Shown: positions 44,283 to 53,745, counted from the stretch's first letter. The stretch is DNA of 64,000 bases from Paenibacillus sp. JQZ6Y-1 (GCF_040719145.1 NZ_JBFDUZ010000001.1:1302001-1366000), one strand, 5' to 3'. Translations and numbers: made by a program. The notes: a model not told the origin generated them from the letters alone.

Positions 44283-45063
44283 ATACAACAAGGTGATGAG
44301 CAGAGTGGAAGTAACACCGGAGATGCATGAACGCATCATGAATAATATTCGCAAAGCCGATCTGAATATAAAAGATAAACCAGCGCAGCCTAACCGTCGA
44401 CTGGCACGCTACCGTAAATATGCGTTTGCAGCTGCCACCCTGTTGGTATTACTAGGCGGTGTACTGATTGCTTATCAAAATCAAAATCATCAAACCGAAT
44501 CCACTCCGTCGGTTGCAACAACGATGCCTTCCGATTCGCGTACTGGTGTAGATAAACAGATGGCACCACAGAGCGATATGCAGATGGAAAGTAAGCGCCA
44601 TAATGTAGAAAACGCTCCAGAGGAATCATCGCTTCGTTCGACGGAGAGTAGCGACGAGCCCAAAATGAATACATTTGATGCGAGTCAGGTGCAGACGCTT
44701 CAACAGCTGCAAGATCAATTGGGCTTTAAAGTGAAAACGGTGCATGTTCTTCCATTCGAAGGCGGTCAGCCGATGTATACAGCGATTAGCGGAACACTTG
44801 CTCAGATTCAGTACACCAATAATGATGGCACAGATATGCTAACATTCCGCATGTCTGCTGAATCGGAAGATAACAGCGGAGATTATGCAGACTATGCTGA
44901 TACTGACACGGTGCAGATCAATGGGCTTGATGTGATCTTCAAAGGCAGCAAAGACCAATATCAGCTCGCTGCATGGCAGCAGAATGGATACTCGTATTCG
45001 ATCAAGCTGATCAACGGTGTTAGCAAGCACAAACTGCAAGACATTGTACAATCGGTACAATAA
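44272..45063 (+). CDS. membrane anti-sigma factor partner of the ECF sigma factor
   Basis: This 263-residue protein has a cytoplasmic N-terminus (RVEVTPEMHERIMNNIRKADL), one transmembrane helix at about residues 48-67 (YAFAAATLLVLLGGVLIAY), a Ser/Thr/Pro-rich extracytoplasmic linker and a C-terminal domain (FKVKTVHVLPFEGG, YTAISGTLAQIQYTN, DVIFKGSKDQYQLAAWQQNGYSYSIKL). The latter resembles extracytoplasmic sensor domains of Bacillales anti-sigma proteins. It starts at TTG 44272 with AGGAGG 8 nt upstream and overlaps the sigma gene by 11 nt. No canonical zinc-binding HxxxCxxC is seen, so it is not a ZAS-type anti-sigma. Confidence 0.83.
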   Translation: MPNKYNKVMSRVEVTPEMHERIMNNIRKADLNIKDKPAQPNRRLARYRKYAFAAATLLVLLGGVLIAYQNQNHQTESTPSVATTMPSDSRTGVDKQMAPQSDMQMESKRHNVENAPEESSLRSTESSDEPKMNTFDASQVQTLQQLQDQLGFKVKTVHVLPFEGGQPMYTAISGTLAQIQYTNNDGTDMLTFRMSAESEDNSGDYADYADTDTVQINGLDVIFKGSKDQYQLAAWQQNGYSYSIKLINGVSKHKLQDIVQSVQ

Positions 45064-45123
45064 TTAGTTTCGGATAGAAGTAATTGAACAACAAATGAAT
45101 GCAAAAATGAATGTGAATATGAG

Positions 45124-45162
45124 AAAGCCGGAGCATCCCGTAGATGGGAACTCCGGCTTTTT
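45124..45162 (+). terminator. intrinsic terminator of the sigma/anti-sigma operon
   Basis: AAAGCCGGAG at 45124-45133 pairs perfectly with CTCCGGCTTT at 45151-45160, with an inner CATCCC/GATGGG-like match, ending in T6. Confidence 0.88.
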
Positions 45163-45201
45163 TGTATACTATGCAAACTGTGTCTATACCGTAAGGTTTA
45201 T

Positions 45202-45726
45202 TTATGGACGATCCGCTTGTGGAGGTTGCGTCAAGTCGACGGTTTCGTTCAATCCGGGCTCAGAACGCGGATCGGAGTTTTTGCCGACGGCTTTTTTCAG
45301 CAAATGAGAGATCATTTTGGTGGCGCTACCGCTTTCCCAGTATTCTGCTGTTTCGGTATGGATTTTGATCAATACCAGATTCGGGTCATCGTATGATACG
45401 TCCAGAATCGTTTCATACAGCTTGTTCCACAATTCCTTTTTGCGCTCCAAATCCTCGACGAACTCGGCTTTACCGCTAATGGATACATACGATTTGCCTG
45501 CATACGCTAGATTTACACGCGGATCGGCGAGAAGCTCACTATACTTGGCAGTATCCTTTTTACTCAAAAACCATAGATCACCATCAAACTCAATATCCTG
45601 TGTCTTCATCGGACGAGATACCAGTCGATCTCCCGAAATAGTTGTGAGCATAGCGGTATCAATATCCTTAATAAGATCGCGAACCGTCTCGACTGCCTCT
45701 GCGTGAGTAGTTGCTGAATGTGTCAT
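45202..45726 (-). CDS. pyridoxamine-phosphate-oxidase-fold general stress protein
   Basis: This 174-residue split-barrel flavin-binding protein is of the general stress protein 26 (YdaG-like) type. It has TAMLTTISGDRLVSRPMKTQDIEFDGDLWFLSKKDTAKYSELLADPRVNLAYAG, then SISGKAEFVEDLERKKELWN and VLIKIHTETAEYWES. AAGGTGG precedes the ATG at 45726. The tail of about 30 residues is hydrophilic and extra to the fold. Family members bind FMN or F420-like cofactors; enzymatic activity is often unknown. Confidence 0.88.
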   Translation of the reverse strand: MTHSATTHAEAVETVRDLIKDIDTAMLTTISGDRLVSRPMKTQDIEFDGDLWFLSKKDTAKYSELLADPRVNLAYAGKSYVSISGKAEFVEDLERKKELWNKLYETILDVSYDDPNLVLIKIHTETAEYWESGSATKMISHLLKKAVGKNSDPRSEPGLNETVDLTQPPQADRP

Positions 45727-46044
45727 AATAAAAACCACCTTTCTATGGATGATGTCTCCTATTAGCTTCAATCTGTAATCCATTAAACGTGAAGTCGGAT
45801 AATGAAAACATAAGCTGCTAGCATACAGTTATACAGCAGATCAAATTTTTATGCTTTCCTGTATGAATTTTCAGCAATTTTTCATGTTCAGCCTTTATAA
45901 TGGGTCTGCGATCGATCAAATCGAACGATAGAGAGAGATTGATCTTGCCCCATTGATCACATCATGGATGCTCTACCATTGTCTTTGCATATGAAAAGGG
46001 ATATAGCGGACAAGACACATACATTACCGCAAAGGGGTTTTTGC
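45727..46044. other. divergent intergenic region, stress protein and glycosyltransferase
   Basis: A TATAAT at 45896-45901 is directed toward the glycosyltransferase but has no obvious -35. A dyad-rich stretch (CGATCGATCAAATCG at about 45909) lies just downstream and could be an operator. No gene is seen. Confidence 0.4.
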
Positions 46045-47637
46045 ATGCAGTCGTTTATTCAGAGGTTTTTTTATGGATTACTTATTTTCTTTGTGGCACT
46101 GTTTATCGTATCGTGCTTTTTTGTGCGTGCGGAATATATTTATGCCGTGTATGCGGATAATCCGCTGTTGGAGAGTCAACGGTTATATATGTTTATACCG
46201 CTGATTATCGTGATGCTGCTGCTCAGTGTTGTATTGTACCGACTTTGCCTAAAGCTGAATGCTTATCGAGCCAAGACGGTAATTCCGCTTGTGCTCATTG
46301 GTTCCTTTTTGCTTCAGTTGGCAATTATTTTTATTTTCCCTCGTCAGCCGACGGATGATTCTCAGACCGTACTAGGATTGGCGATGAATATGCTGTATAA
46401 CGGGGATTACTCTACCTTTGAACCGGGTGGTTATCTGCATATGTTCCCATTTAACTATTCCATTGTGCTGTATTTGGAAGCATTGCTGGCAATCTTCCCT
46501 GATAACTATCTGGTGATCAAAATTTTCAACATTCTGTTTATGCTGCTCACCACGCTAATGATCTATTTGATCTACAAGCAGATCAATCCGGGTGTACAGC
46601 GCAAGGATTACGGTGTTCTCGTTTTTGCAGCGACCTTTATTCCGGCGCTCTTTATGAACAATCTGATCTACAACGATGTGATCGGTACAGCGCTATTAAC
46701 AACCGCTTTTTATTTTGGTATCAAGTTTATAAAGCAGCATCGTATTCGCGATATTCTTGTTACGGCTGTGCTGCTGGCAGTGGGCAACTATTTCCGCAGT
46801 ATCGGCATTATTTTCCTACTGGCGATTGTAATTACGATGCTGCTTCGACTGCGTAGTATTGGTGTGAAAAAGGTGATTCTGTCTATTTGCATCATGGGAG
46901 CATTGTTCAGCACACCAGCATTGGCGCAAAATGCACTGCTGCAAGCTACAGGTAAAGTGCAGGGTTCAGTTACTGCTAATTCCGCCCCGATCTATATGTG
47001 GCTAAATATGGGGATCAATCTAGAGCGCTTCGGCTTCTGGGACAATATGGCGAGCTATCAGATTTATCAGCGCCAAGCGAATTACAACAAGGCAGAGAGT
47101 AGTGAGCTGTTCAAGCAGTCGATTGAGCAAAAGCTATCGGATGCAAGCTTTGGCGAGCTGGCAGAAATGTATTACAAAAAGCTGATCTGGACGTGGACGG
47201 AAGGCACGTATCAGCTGGAGCGTTACGGGATTGGTAGCGATAATAGTGCTTCAGGTGGACAGCGAAATATGGGCATTATGGGCAGCTATAGCTATACCAA
47301 TGTGATAACGGATCTGTTTACTGGTAATTCTGGTTATCGTACGGGTACACTTTGGATTGCGTATACGATCAGCTTCTTGATGTACTGCTTTGCACTGGTA
47401 CGTCTGATCGGCAGCTTCCGCGCGAAACGGTATGAAGAAGTGTCACTGGTCTTGGTGCTGCTGGGCTTTATCGGATTTTATCTATTATGGGAAATCAAAT
47501 CCCGTTATCTGTTCCCTGTGTATCCGTTGCTGATTCTGCTATCATATATGGGCTTCCGCGATGTATTCAGCTGGGCACAACACAAACAAGGTCTGAAATG
47601 GCTGACTGGCGGAAACCAACATGGAGGTGAAGCATAA
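46045..47637 (+). CDS. GT39/ArnT-like polytopic membrane glycosyltransferase
   Basis: This 530-residue membrane protein has about 11-12 helices. After the first helices an extracellular loop carries PRQPTDDSQTVLGLAMNMLYNGDYSTFEPGGYLHMFPFNYSIVLYLEALLAIF, the acidic pair plus pattern of GT-C enzymes (PMT/ArnT-like) that transfer sugars from polyprenyl-phosphate donors outside the membrane. The C-terminus has FYLLWEIKSRYLFPVYPLLILLSYMGF, typical of this group. AAAGGGGT 7 nt before the ATG at 46045 decides the start. The next gene begins within its stop (TAATG), so it probably acts on, or with, that lipoprotein. Acceptor and donor are unknown. Confidence 0.82.
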   Translation: MQSFIQRFFYGLLIFFVALFIVSCFFVRAEYIYAVYADNPLLESQRLYMFIPLIIVMLLLSVVLYRLCLKLNAYRAKTVIPLVLIGSFLLQLAIIFIFPRQPTDDSQTVLGLAMNMLYNGDYSTFEPGGYLHMFPFNYSIVLYLEALLAIFPDNYLVIKIFNILFMLLTTLMIYLIYKQINPGVQRKDYGVLVFAATFIPALFMNNLIYNDVIGTALLTTAFYFGIKFIKQHRIRDILVTAVLLAVGNYFRSIGIIFLLAIVITMLLRLRSIGVKKVILSICIMGALFSTPALAQNALLQATGKVQGSVTANSAPIYMWLNMGINLERFGFWDNMASYQIYQRQANYNKAESSELFKQSIEQKLSDASFGELAEMYYKKLIWTWTEGTYQLERYGIGSDNSASGGQRNMGIMGSYSYTNVITDLFTGNSGYRTGTLWIAYTISFLMYCFALVRLIGSFRAKRYEEVSLVLVLLGFIGFYLLWEIKSRYLFPVYPLLILLSYMGFRDVFSWAQHKQGLKWLTGGNQHGGEA

Positions 47638-48482
47638 TGAACCATAAGGGATCACATACTCCATCTCACCCTCATTCACCTTTATCACATGTCAAAAAGA
47701 AACGTGGTAACAAAGCGTATGCAGCATCGGTGATGACGGTGCTACTGGGCAGTGCATTACTGCTGAGTGCGTGTAATCCAATTACGGCGCAGCATATTAG
47801 CTTAAACGCTTCTGCTGGTTCCGGCGTAGGCGCTGGCATGATGCGTGGTGGTATGGATGGCGGACGTAATGCAGGGATGCGCGGCATGATGAATGCAGAT
47901 GCCATCGGTAGAGTCGTCTCTGTGAGCGGTAGTACAATCAAAGTAGAGCTGATGGAATCCACACGTAGCAGTAAACGCAGCGAAGCAGCAAATACAGGTA
48001 CGAGTACAACTGATACTACAGGTGCATCGACTGGTGCAGGCGCAGCTGCCGGAACTGGCAATGGAGCTGCGCAGGGAATAGGCAACGGCTCGCGTTCAAG
48101 TGAATTTGGAGGCACAAGCGCTTCCGACTACACAACAACCGGCGAGCAGAAAACCATTACGCTGGCAACCAATGTCCAGATTTCCGAAATATCCAGCTTG
48201 ATGCGTCAAGGTGGGAATGCTGGCGGATTTGGCGGTGGTGCACCAGCAGGCATGGGTGGCATGGCGACGGGAAGCCCTGATGCAAACACAGGTAACCGAG
48301 CAGACACCGGAAATATAGGTGGCGCAGGCAAGCCAGCGGGCGGTGCAACCGGCACGATGAGCACGCCAAACGGCAACTCTGAAATGAAGGCTTCTGATCT
48401 ACAAGCTGGCGATATTGTGATGATCTGGTATAAAGACGATACACAAACGGCAGAGCGCATTACGATTTTGCCAACAGAATAA
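47637..48482 (+). CDS. Gly/Met/Thr-rich lipoprotein coupled to the glycosyltransferase
   Basis: This 281-residue exported lipoprotein has a basic N-tail of about 25 residues, a hydrophobic core and a lipobox Leu-Leu-Leu-Ser-Ala-Cys, with Cys46 as the likely lipidated residue. Two stretches are low complexity: GAGMMRGGMDGGRNAGMRGMM, and a Gly/Ala/Thr/Ser-rich centre well suited to O-glycosylation. Two structured pieces are repeat-like: DAIGRVVSVSGSTIKVELM and SEMKASDLQAGDIVMIWYKDDTQTAERITILP, similar in style to DUF5666-type OB folds. ATG overlaps the previous stop, and GGAGG is correctly placed. A substrate role for the upstream glycosyltransferase is plausible but inferred. Confidence 0.75.
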   Translation: MNHKGSHTPSHPHSPLSHVKKKRGNKAYAASVMTVLLGSALLLSACNPITAQHISLNASAGSGVGAGMMRGGMDGGRNAGMRGMMNADAIGRVVSVSGSTIKVELMESTRSSKRSEAANTGTSTTDTTGASTGAGAAAGTGNGAAQGIGNGSRSSEFGGTSASDYTTTGEQKTITLATNVQISEISSLMRQGGNAGGFGGGAPAGMGGMATGSPDANTGNRADTGNIGGAGKPAGGATGTMSTPNGNSEMKASDLQAGDIVMIWYKDDTQTAERITILPTE

Positions 48483-48490
48483 TAGACAGT

Positions 48491-48530
48491 AAAAAGGCAG
48501 CAGACCGGAGATAAGGTTTGCTGCCTTTTT
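48491..48530 (+). terminator. intrinsic terminator
   Basis: AAAAAGGCAGCA at 48491-48502 pairs with TGCTGCCTTTTT at 48519-48530 and its A/T flanks make it bidirectional. Confidence 0.88.
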
Positions 48531-48657
48531 GTTGAATGTATATGCGAAATATCAAATTCGTTTTTACGTCTTTTTAGGCAGGAGTTTTATGATAAGAAAA
48601 TTACGATAGGATTATGGCGCAATAGAAGCGATTGGACTGATTTTCTATCATTTATGG

Positions 48658-48671
48658 ATAAAGCGCTTTAT
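48658..48671. promoter_or_regulatory. cre-like palindrome
   Basis: ATAAAGCGCTTTAT is a perfect 14-bp palindrome with the AAGCGCTT core of CcpA-type cre sites, flanked by an outer GGATA/TATCC pair. It lies 440 nt upstream of the amino-acid permease start, so its target is uncertain. Confidence 0.5.
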
Positions 48672-48940
48672 TCTATCCTGTCACAATTCGTTCAAAAAGT
48701 CCGTTTGTCACGGACATGATCTGTTCTGCACATACATTCAATAAGTCTGTCCCTTAGCATCGGCATGGCTCATATGCAGATAAAGAATCGTTGTTTTTAC
48801 CAAAATGGGCGAAACAATGTATTTTACATATGTTTACATAAGCATAAGGAATGAGATAGAGCTGATATATCAATAAAAAAGATAAGCAGTATATCGTTGC
48901 TTCATGCGTATTCCACTTTAGAATGTACGTATCCACTGGA

Positions 48941-48965
48941 CAATGTATGCGTTAATTATACATTG
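48941..48965. promoter_or_regulatory. inverted repeat, putative operator of the permease
   Basis: CAATGTAT (48941-48948) and ATACATTG (48958-48965) are an 8-bp perfect dyad with a 9-nt spacer, about 130 nt before the permease start. This size and symmetry suit a dimeric regulator. The rest of the 48.5-49.1 kb gap is AT-rich with no gene. Confidence 0.5.
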
Positions 48966-49097
48966 CATCGTTTTCGCTGTGCTGCAAACTATTGAAATCA
49001 CATAACCTTTACATTACAATGTCACAATGAAACTCTTCACTACGTTAATGCGTTTTATCGTTTAAGAGCAAGTAGCTTGAATAAAGGGGAGCTTGTT

Positions 49098-50525
49098 GTG
49101 GAAGCAAAAGCAGGAGAACAAAAGCAACTAAGTAGAGGTTTGAAATCGCGCCATATCGAATTGATTGCACTTGGGGGAACAATTGGCGTCGGTTTGTTTA
49201 TGGGATCATCCAGTACAATCCAATGGGCAGGACCATCGGTATTGCTGGCGTATTTGCTTGCAGGAATCATTATGCTGTTTGTCATGCGGATTATGGGGGA
49301 AATGCTGATTGTGCAGCCGGTGACAGGTTCATTTGCCACCTTTGCCCATCGGTATATTGGTCCGCTAGCAGGTTTTGTGACGGCATGGAGCTATTGGTTT
49401 TTATGGGTGACAGTCGGAATGGCGGAGGTCACAGCCATCGGGATTTACGTCAATTATTGGTTCGCTGATATTCCACAGTGGCTGCCTGCCCTAGCAGGTG
49501 TAGCGGTTATTGCGGCAGCGAATCTGGCGGCAGTTAAGTTTTATGGTGAGTTTGAATTCTGGTTTGCGATGATTAAAATTGTAGCCATCGTGTTCATGCT
49601 TATTCTCGGTACGGCGATGATTTTCTTCGGACTGGGCAATGGCGGTGTACCGATTGGTTTGTCGAATTTGTACAGTCATGGCGGATTTTTTGCTGGCGGA
49701 TTAAAGGGTTTTTTATTTGCGCTATGTATTGTCACGGCGGCTTATCAAGGGATCGAGATGATCGGGATTACTGCTGGTGAAGCTGAGAATCCAAAGGAAA
49801 CATTGCGCAAATCGATTAAAAATATTATCTGGCGTATTCTGATTTTCTACGCAGGTGCGATCTTTGTCATCGTGACGATTTATCCGTGGAATGAAGTGGG
49901 ACAAAATGGTAGTCCGTTTGTATTGACCTTTGCCAAGGTTGGTATTGTAGCGGCAGCTGGTATTATCAATTTTGTTGTACTCACAGCAGCAATGTCCGGT
50001 TGCAACAGCGGGATTTATAGTGCGGGTCGGATGCTGTATACACTGGCGCAAAATGGACAAGCACCTAAATTCTTCGCTCGTGTTGCTAAGAATAGTGGCG
50101 TACCGCGCAACAGTATCATTACAACGATTGCGTTACTATTAATCGGTGTATTATTTAACTATCTATTTCCTGATTCCAAGCTGTTCCTGTACATTTACAG
50201 TGCCAGCATTTTGCCGGGAATGGTGCCGTGGTTTGCGTTGGCGATCAGTCAGTTCAAATTCCGCCGCCAGAATCGGGAAGCGGTCAAAGGTCACACATTC
50301 AAATCGCTCTTTTTCCCGGTTAGCAATTATATTGTGATTATCTATCTTGCCTGTGTGCTGGTAGGAATGTGCTTTAACCCAGATACCCGTGTTCCACTGA
50401 TTGTAGGAGCGGTATTTATTGCAATCGTCATTATCGGCTATTTCGTGTTCCGTATTGATAAAGGCGAACAGATAAAGGAGCAAGCGAAGGTAGAAAAGCT
50501 GGGCAGTGAACAGCTGAACTCGTAA
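49098..50525 (+). CDS. amino-acid permease, APC family (YbxG/AapA-like)
   Basis: This 475-residue, 12-helix transporter has the conserved N-terminus [80 protein letters not shown], and [36 protein letters not shown], all classic of the AAT group that imports amino acids by proton symport. The start is GTG at 49098: AAAGGGGAG lies 6 nt upstream, while the TTG at 49077 has nothing. A strong terminator follows. The substrate is probably a neutral or acidic amino acid; it cannot be fixed. Confidence 0.9.
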   Translation: MEAKAGEQKQLSRGLKSRHIELIALGGTIGVGLFMGSSSTIQWAGPSVLLAYLLAGIIMLFVMRIMGEMLIVQPVTGSFATFAHRYIGPLAGFVTAWSYWFLWVTVGMAEVTAIGIYVNYWFADIPQWLPALAGVAVIAAANLAAVKFYGEFEFWFAMIKIVAIVFMLILGTAMIFFGLGNGGVPIGLSNLYSHGGFFAGGLKGFLFALCIVTAAYQGIEMIGITAGEAENPKETLRKSIKNIIWRILIFYAGAIFVIVTIYPWNEVGQNGSPFVLTFAKVGIVAAAGIINFVVLTAAMSGCNSGIYSAGRMLYTLAQNGQAPKFFARVAKNSGVPRNSIITTIALLLIGVLFNYLFPDSKLFLYIYSASILPGMVPWFALAISQFKFRRQNREAVKGHTFKSLFFPVSNYIVIIYLACVLVGMCFNPDTRVPLIVGAVFIAIVIIGYFVFRIDKGEQIKEQAKVEKLGSEQLNS

Positions 50526-50595
50526 ATATTGCATGTACAGAGATGTAGATAACATTTAACCTTTATGTATGCCATTTTATTCTTAATCAACAGAC

Positions 50596-50640
50596 AAACA
50601 GACAGATTCCTTGAGATAGTGGGAATCTGTCTGTTTTTGT
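50596..50640 (+). terminator. intrinsic terminator of the amino-acid permease gene
   Basis: AAACAGACAGATTCC at 50596-50610 pairs perfectly with 50622-50636, over an 11-nt loop, and ends in T5. Confidence 0.88.
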
Positions 50641-50844
50641 GTGGTACTCATATAAGTCATGAACCCGTCGATCCATGAACACATCGCCGTTCTAGTTTTC
50701 TGATTGTTTTGGCATATTACGTATCATTCAAACGGCAATTTTGATAAGCTAAGGAGTAGGTTGTGCACAGAGGGAATTGGTTCGATCCATAGAAAGAACG
50801 ATTCAAGCTTGCCGCCTTATTTTGCATATTCAGGAGAAGTGTTC

Positions 50845-51594
50845 ATGAACAATTATAAATTAACGATTCAGTATGACGGCAACCGGTATAAAGGTTGGCA
50901 GCGTCTAGGGGATAGCGACAGTACCATTCAAGGCAAAATTGAAAAAGCGATTTCCGTCCTAACTGGCGAGCAGATTGAGATGATTGGTTCTAGCCGTACA
51001 GATGCCGGTGTGCACGCGCTGTATCAAGTGGCGAATTTTAAAACATCGCAGCCGTTGACTACAGAGCGAGTGATGAGTTTTCTTAATCACTATTTGCCAC
51101 CGGATATTAGTATTATTCAAGTGGAGCAGGTAGACGAGCGATTTCATTCGCGTTTTCATGCTACCGATAAAACATACGTGTATAAAATATGGAATCGGGA
51201 ATACAGCCAGCCATTTTTACGCAAATACAGCATGCACGTAGTCAAGCCGTTACAGGTGGACAAGATGAAAGAAGCGGCTGCACATTTTCTTGGTGAGCAT
51301 GATTTTACGGCATATGCCAATGCGAAGTCGAAGAAAAAAGACTCCGTCCGCACCATTTATCATCTAGATCTGATCGAACAAGACGGTATGCTGGAAATAC
51401 GTGTAACGGGAAATGGATTCCTGTATAACATGGTTCGCAAAATCGTCGGAACGCTTATTGCTGTTGGTTTGGGTGAAAAACAGCCAGACGATATCCCGAA
51501 TATTATCGCATCCAAAGATCGTGCCCAAACGGGCGGAATGGCAGATGCCGAAGGGCTGTATTTGGAGCATATTCGATTTAAAGATCAGGGGTAA
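50845..51594 (+). CDS. truA: tRNA pseudouridine synthase A
   Basis: This 249-residue enzyme makes pseudouridines 38-40 in the tRNA anticodon arm. The catalytic Asp53 is in GSSRTDAGVHAL; YKLTIQYDGNRYKGWQRLGDSDSTIQGKIEKAI, FHSRFHATDKTYVYKIWN, DFTAYANAKSKKKDSVRTIYHLDL and GNGFLYNMVRKIVGTLIAVGLG complete the family set. AGGAG 9 nt before the ATG at 50845 is decisive; longer in-frame readings have no ribosome binding site. In Bacillales truA usually sits next to rplM/rpsI; here it is isolated, so this may be a second copy. Confidence 0.95.
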   Translation: MNNYKLTIQYDGNRYKGWQRLGDSDSTIQGKIEKAISVLTGEQIEMIGSSRTDAGVHALYQVANFKTSQPLTTERVMSFLNHYLPPDISIIQVEQVDERFHSRFHATDKTYVYKIWNREYSQPFLRKYSMHVVKPLQVDKMKEAAAHFLGEHDFTAYANAKSKKKDSVRTIYHLDLIEQDGMLEIRVTGNGFLYNMVRKIVGTLIAVGLGEKQPDDIPNIIASKDRAQTGGMADAEGLYLEHIRFKDQG

Positions 51595-51877
51595 TTGGCA
51601 ATAAATAAGCAGCTTGAAGATGTAATCATTAGCAGTATGTATTTAAGGAATAACGACGATATAGCAAAAAAATTACTACATGACATATACTGAATAAATC
51701 CCGTAATTGCGGGATCTACATAGAGCGTTAATGAGCTGTACTGCATGAATAAGAGATGTGGATGTTAGTAGCTGGATGTAAGCTTACTATGGAAAAGATG
51801 CTAAGTGAATTGCGGAAGAACGGGGAAGATATTGATTATTCGATAACGTAATCATTGGATGAAATGGAGAACTCCTA

Positions 51878-52816
51878 ATGAATGAAATAGTAAGAATAGA
51901 TCCAATCGACAATCAATTCATGATTGGTATGTATGGTGGCTTGGATATGATTAAATTCAAACGGGATTATCGCGATTCTTTTTATGGTATAGAAGCTTGC
52001 TTATTTGAGAAAAAAGATGATATGGACCAATTGCGTGAGCTTGCTGTTCAGAATGGAATGAAGATCGGGGTTCATTTCCCACTACGCGCCCATACATATC
52101 CTTTTCGAGATGCCCCCATACTGGCAAAGTGCCAACAAATGCGCGATGACGCGTATAAGGCAGTTGCACAGGAATTGGAGTATCTATCTACTTATCGACC
52201 TACTTATGTATTGTTTCATTATCCAAAACCGGTCATTCTGGATAGTCATGTAGATTGGAGTATCTGGACATTTGGCGATTCTAGTGAATATGAATACTCA
52301 AACGATACTTCAATCGCTATCATTCGGCAGCTCAGCCAAGAGTGGTTTGAATGGATTCAGAAGCAAGCTAAACGCTATGATTTTATCCCAGTAATGGAAT
52401 TGGATACATGGAGCAGTTGGTTTTATAAGGAACGTTGGTTTCTTGATTTATTGGATACATACTGTGATATACGGATTTGTCTGGATATGCAGCGTCTTTA
52501 TTTGCAGCAGCGGATAGATCCTGATTTTGATGTACTGAGAATCATTCGTCAGCTTGCTCCCTATACATATAGCATTCATGTATCCAATATGCAGTGCTCT
52601 GTAAATGGAGAGATATTAAACAGGCACTATCCTGTGCTGCCTGAACAAAGCACAGCTGCAGGATGGGCACCGATTGCGGAGTACTTGAAAACCATATTCA
52701 ACATAAATGGTAATGTAAAGATCATGTTCGAACATCGCTCCGAACTCATTTCCGAGACTGAACTTGAGCGTTGTTATTCGTATCTTCGAGACATCATTCA
52801 ATCCACGAAAAAGTAA
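51878..52816 (+). CDS. TIM-barrel sugar-phosphate isomerase/epimerase-like protein (AP endonuclease 2 fold)
   Basis: This 312-residue soluble protein has segments that follow the xylose-isomerase-like TIM-barrel pattern: YGIEACLFEKKDDMDQLRELAVQNGMKIGVHFPLR, YVLFHYPKP, DFIPVMELDTWSSW, DIRICLDMQRLYL, YSIHVSNMQC and VKIMFEHRSEL. Metal-ligand-like Glu, Asp and His residues lie at strand ends. GGAG is 8 nt before the ATG. I am confident of the fold but not of the substrate. It converges on the next gene. Confidence 0.75.
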   Translation: MNEIVRIDPIDNQFMIGMYGGLDMIKFKRDYRDSFYGIEACLFEKKDDMDQLRELAVQNGMKIGVHFPLRAHTYPFRDAPILAKCQQMRDDAYKAVAQELEYLSTYRPTYVLFHYPKPVILDSHVDWSIWTFGDSSEYEYSNDTSIAIIRQLSQEWFEWIQKQAKRYDFIPVMELDTWSSWFYKERWFLDLLDTYCDIRICLDMQRLYLQQRIDPDFDVLRIIRQLAPYTYSIHVSNMQCSVNGEILNRHYPVLPEQSTAAGWAPIAEYLKTIFNINGNVKIMFEHRSELISETELERCYSYLRDIIQSTKK

Positions 52817-52845
52817 GCGTATATGCTATGATCATTTGATCATCT

Positions 52846-52895
52846 AAAGCAATAGCGGTAGCCAGTCAAATATTGCTGGCTACCACTATTGCTTT
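52846..52895. terminator. long convergent inverted repeat
   Basis: Twenty-base arms at 52846-52865 and 52876-52895 are complementary except for one position. They lie between two convergent genes. T-rich flanks are short, so it acts in both directions at best moderately. Confidence 0.7.
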
Positions 52896-52904
52896 ACAAA
52901 TCTT

Positions 52905-53642
52905 TTAAAATTCCAGACTATCAATAATCTTGCGGAAATACGCAATTCCATTCAGATTCACAAGTTCTCTGCCATACGCATTCAGAAAATAATCGTCATA
53001 CGCATCGGTATCCAGATTATAGTGGAGCGACCACAATCCCCATGCCAGATCGTAATGCAGGTCGCCGATTCCGCCGTCACCAATATCAATGAAGCCAGAT
53101 AACGTCATATCATCGTGCATGATCACATTGGGCAAGCAATAATCGCCATGAATCCATACGTGATCTATCGGCTGATAGAGGGGTGTTTGTTGCAATTCGG
53201 TCTGTACAGACAGCGAGGCTTCTTTTAAAATCTCTTGACTGCGATGAGGATATGGACAGTTATCGATAGGTATAGCATGCAGTTTGCGCAAATGATGTCC
53301 CATCGCCATAGCAAGCTGCTCAGGTTGTTGCAGAAATGTCCCTGCAACTCCATCGTTTCCCTGTACTGCTGCTGTGAGCAAATAATCATGCTGTGCTGTT
53401 GTCGTGTAAGCAATTACTTCAGGTGATAATTGATACGCATTCAAGCATACATTGATCTGATATTCGCGCTCCAGTTTACCCGGAGACATGATTTTCAGAA
53501 ACATAGATGATGTTCCTTGAAATAGTAGGGTTCTTGCTTCCGAAGACGAACTGCTGTCGTGCACAATAGCATCCTGCTCCAAATGTTGAACAATAACTGG
53601 GGGTAACGTTGTCATATCAAAATCGATTTTTGTTCGTTTCAT
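52905..53642 (-). CDS. APH(3')-like phosphotransferase
   Basis: This 245-residue APH-fold kinase has an intact catalytic loop VWIHGDYCLPNVIMHDDMTLSGFIDIGDGGIGDLHYDLAWGLWSLHYN, the layout of aminoglycoside 3'-phosphotransferases, with Asp and Asn of HGDxxxxN and the Asp of the metal motif. The N-terminal LLFQGTSSMFLKIMSPGKLEREYQI contains the ATP lysine (FLKI). ACAGGAG is well placed before the ATG. Many chromosomal members are not resistance enzymes, so aminoglycoside phosphorylation is possible but unproved. Confidence 0.87.
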   Translation of the reverse strand: MKRTKIDFDMTTLPPVIVQHLEQDAIVHDSSSSSEARTLLFQGTSSMFLKIMSPGKLEREYQINVCLNAYQLSPEVIAYTTTAQHDYLLTAAVQGNDGVAGTFLQQPEQLAMAMGHHLRKLHAIPIDNCPYPHRSQEILKEASLSVQTELQQTPLYQPIDHVWIHGDYCLPNVIMHDDMTLSGFIDIGDGGIGDLHYDLAWGLWSLHYNLDTDAYDDYFLNAYGRELVNLNGIAYFRKIIDSLEF

Positions 53643-53745
53643 TATGTAGTCTCCTGTCGTTCATTGGGTATATGACTTGCATATGATCTACTATCTTGCT
53701 AGGTATCTCTTAACAGCTTAATTCATTTATAAAGGAGCATCAACC

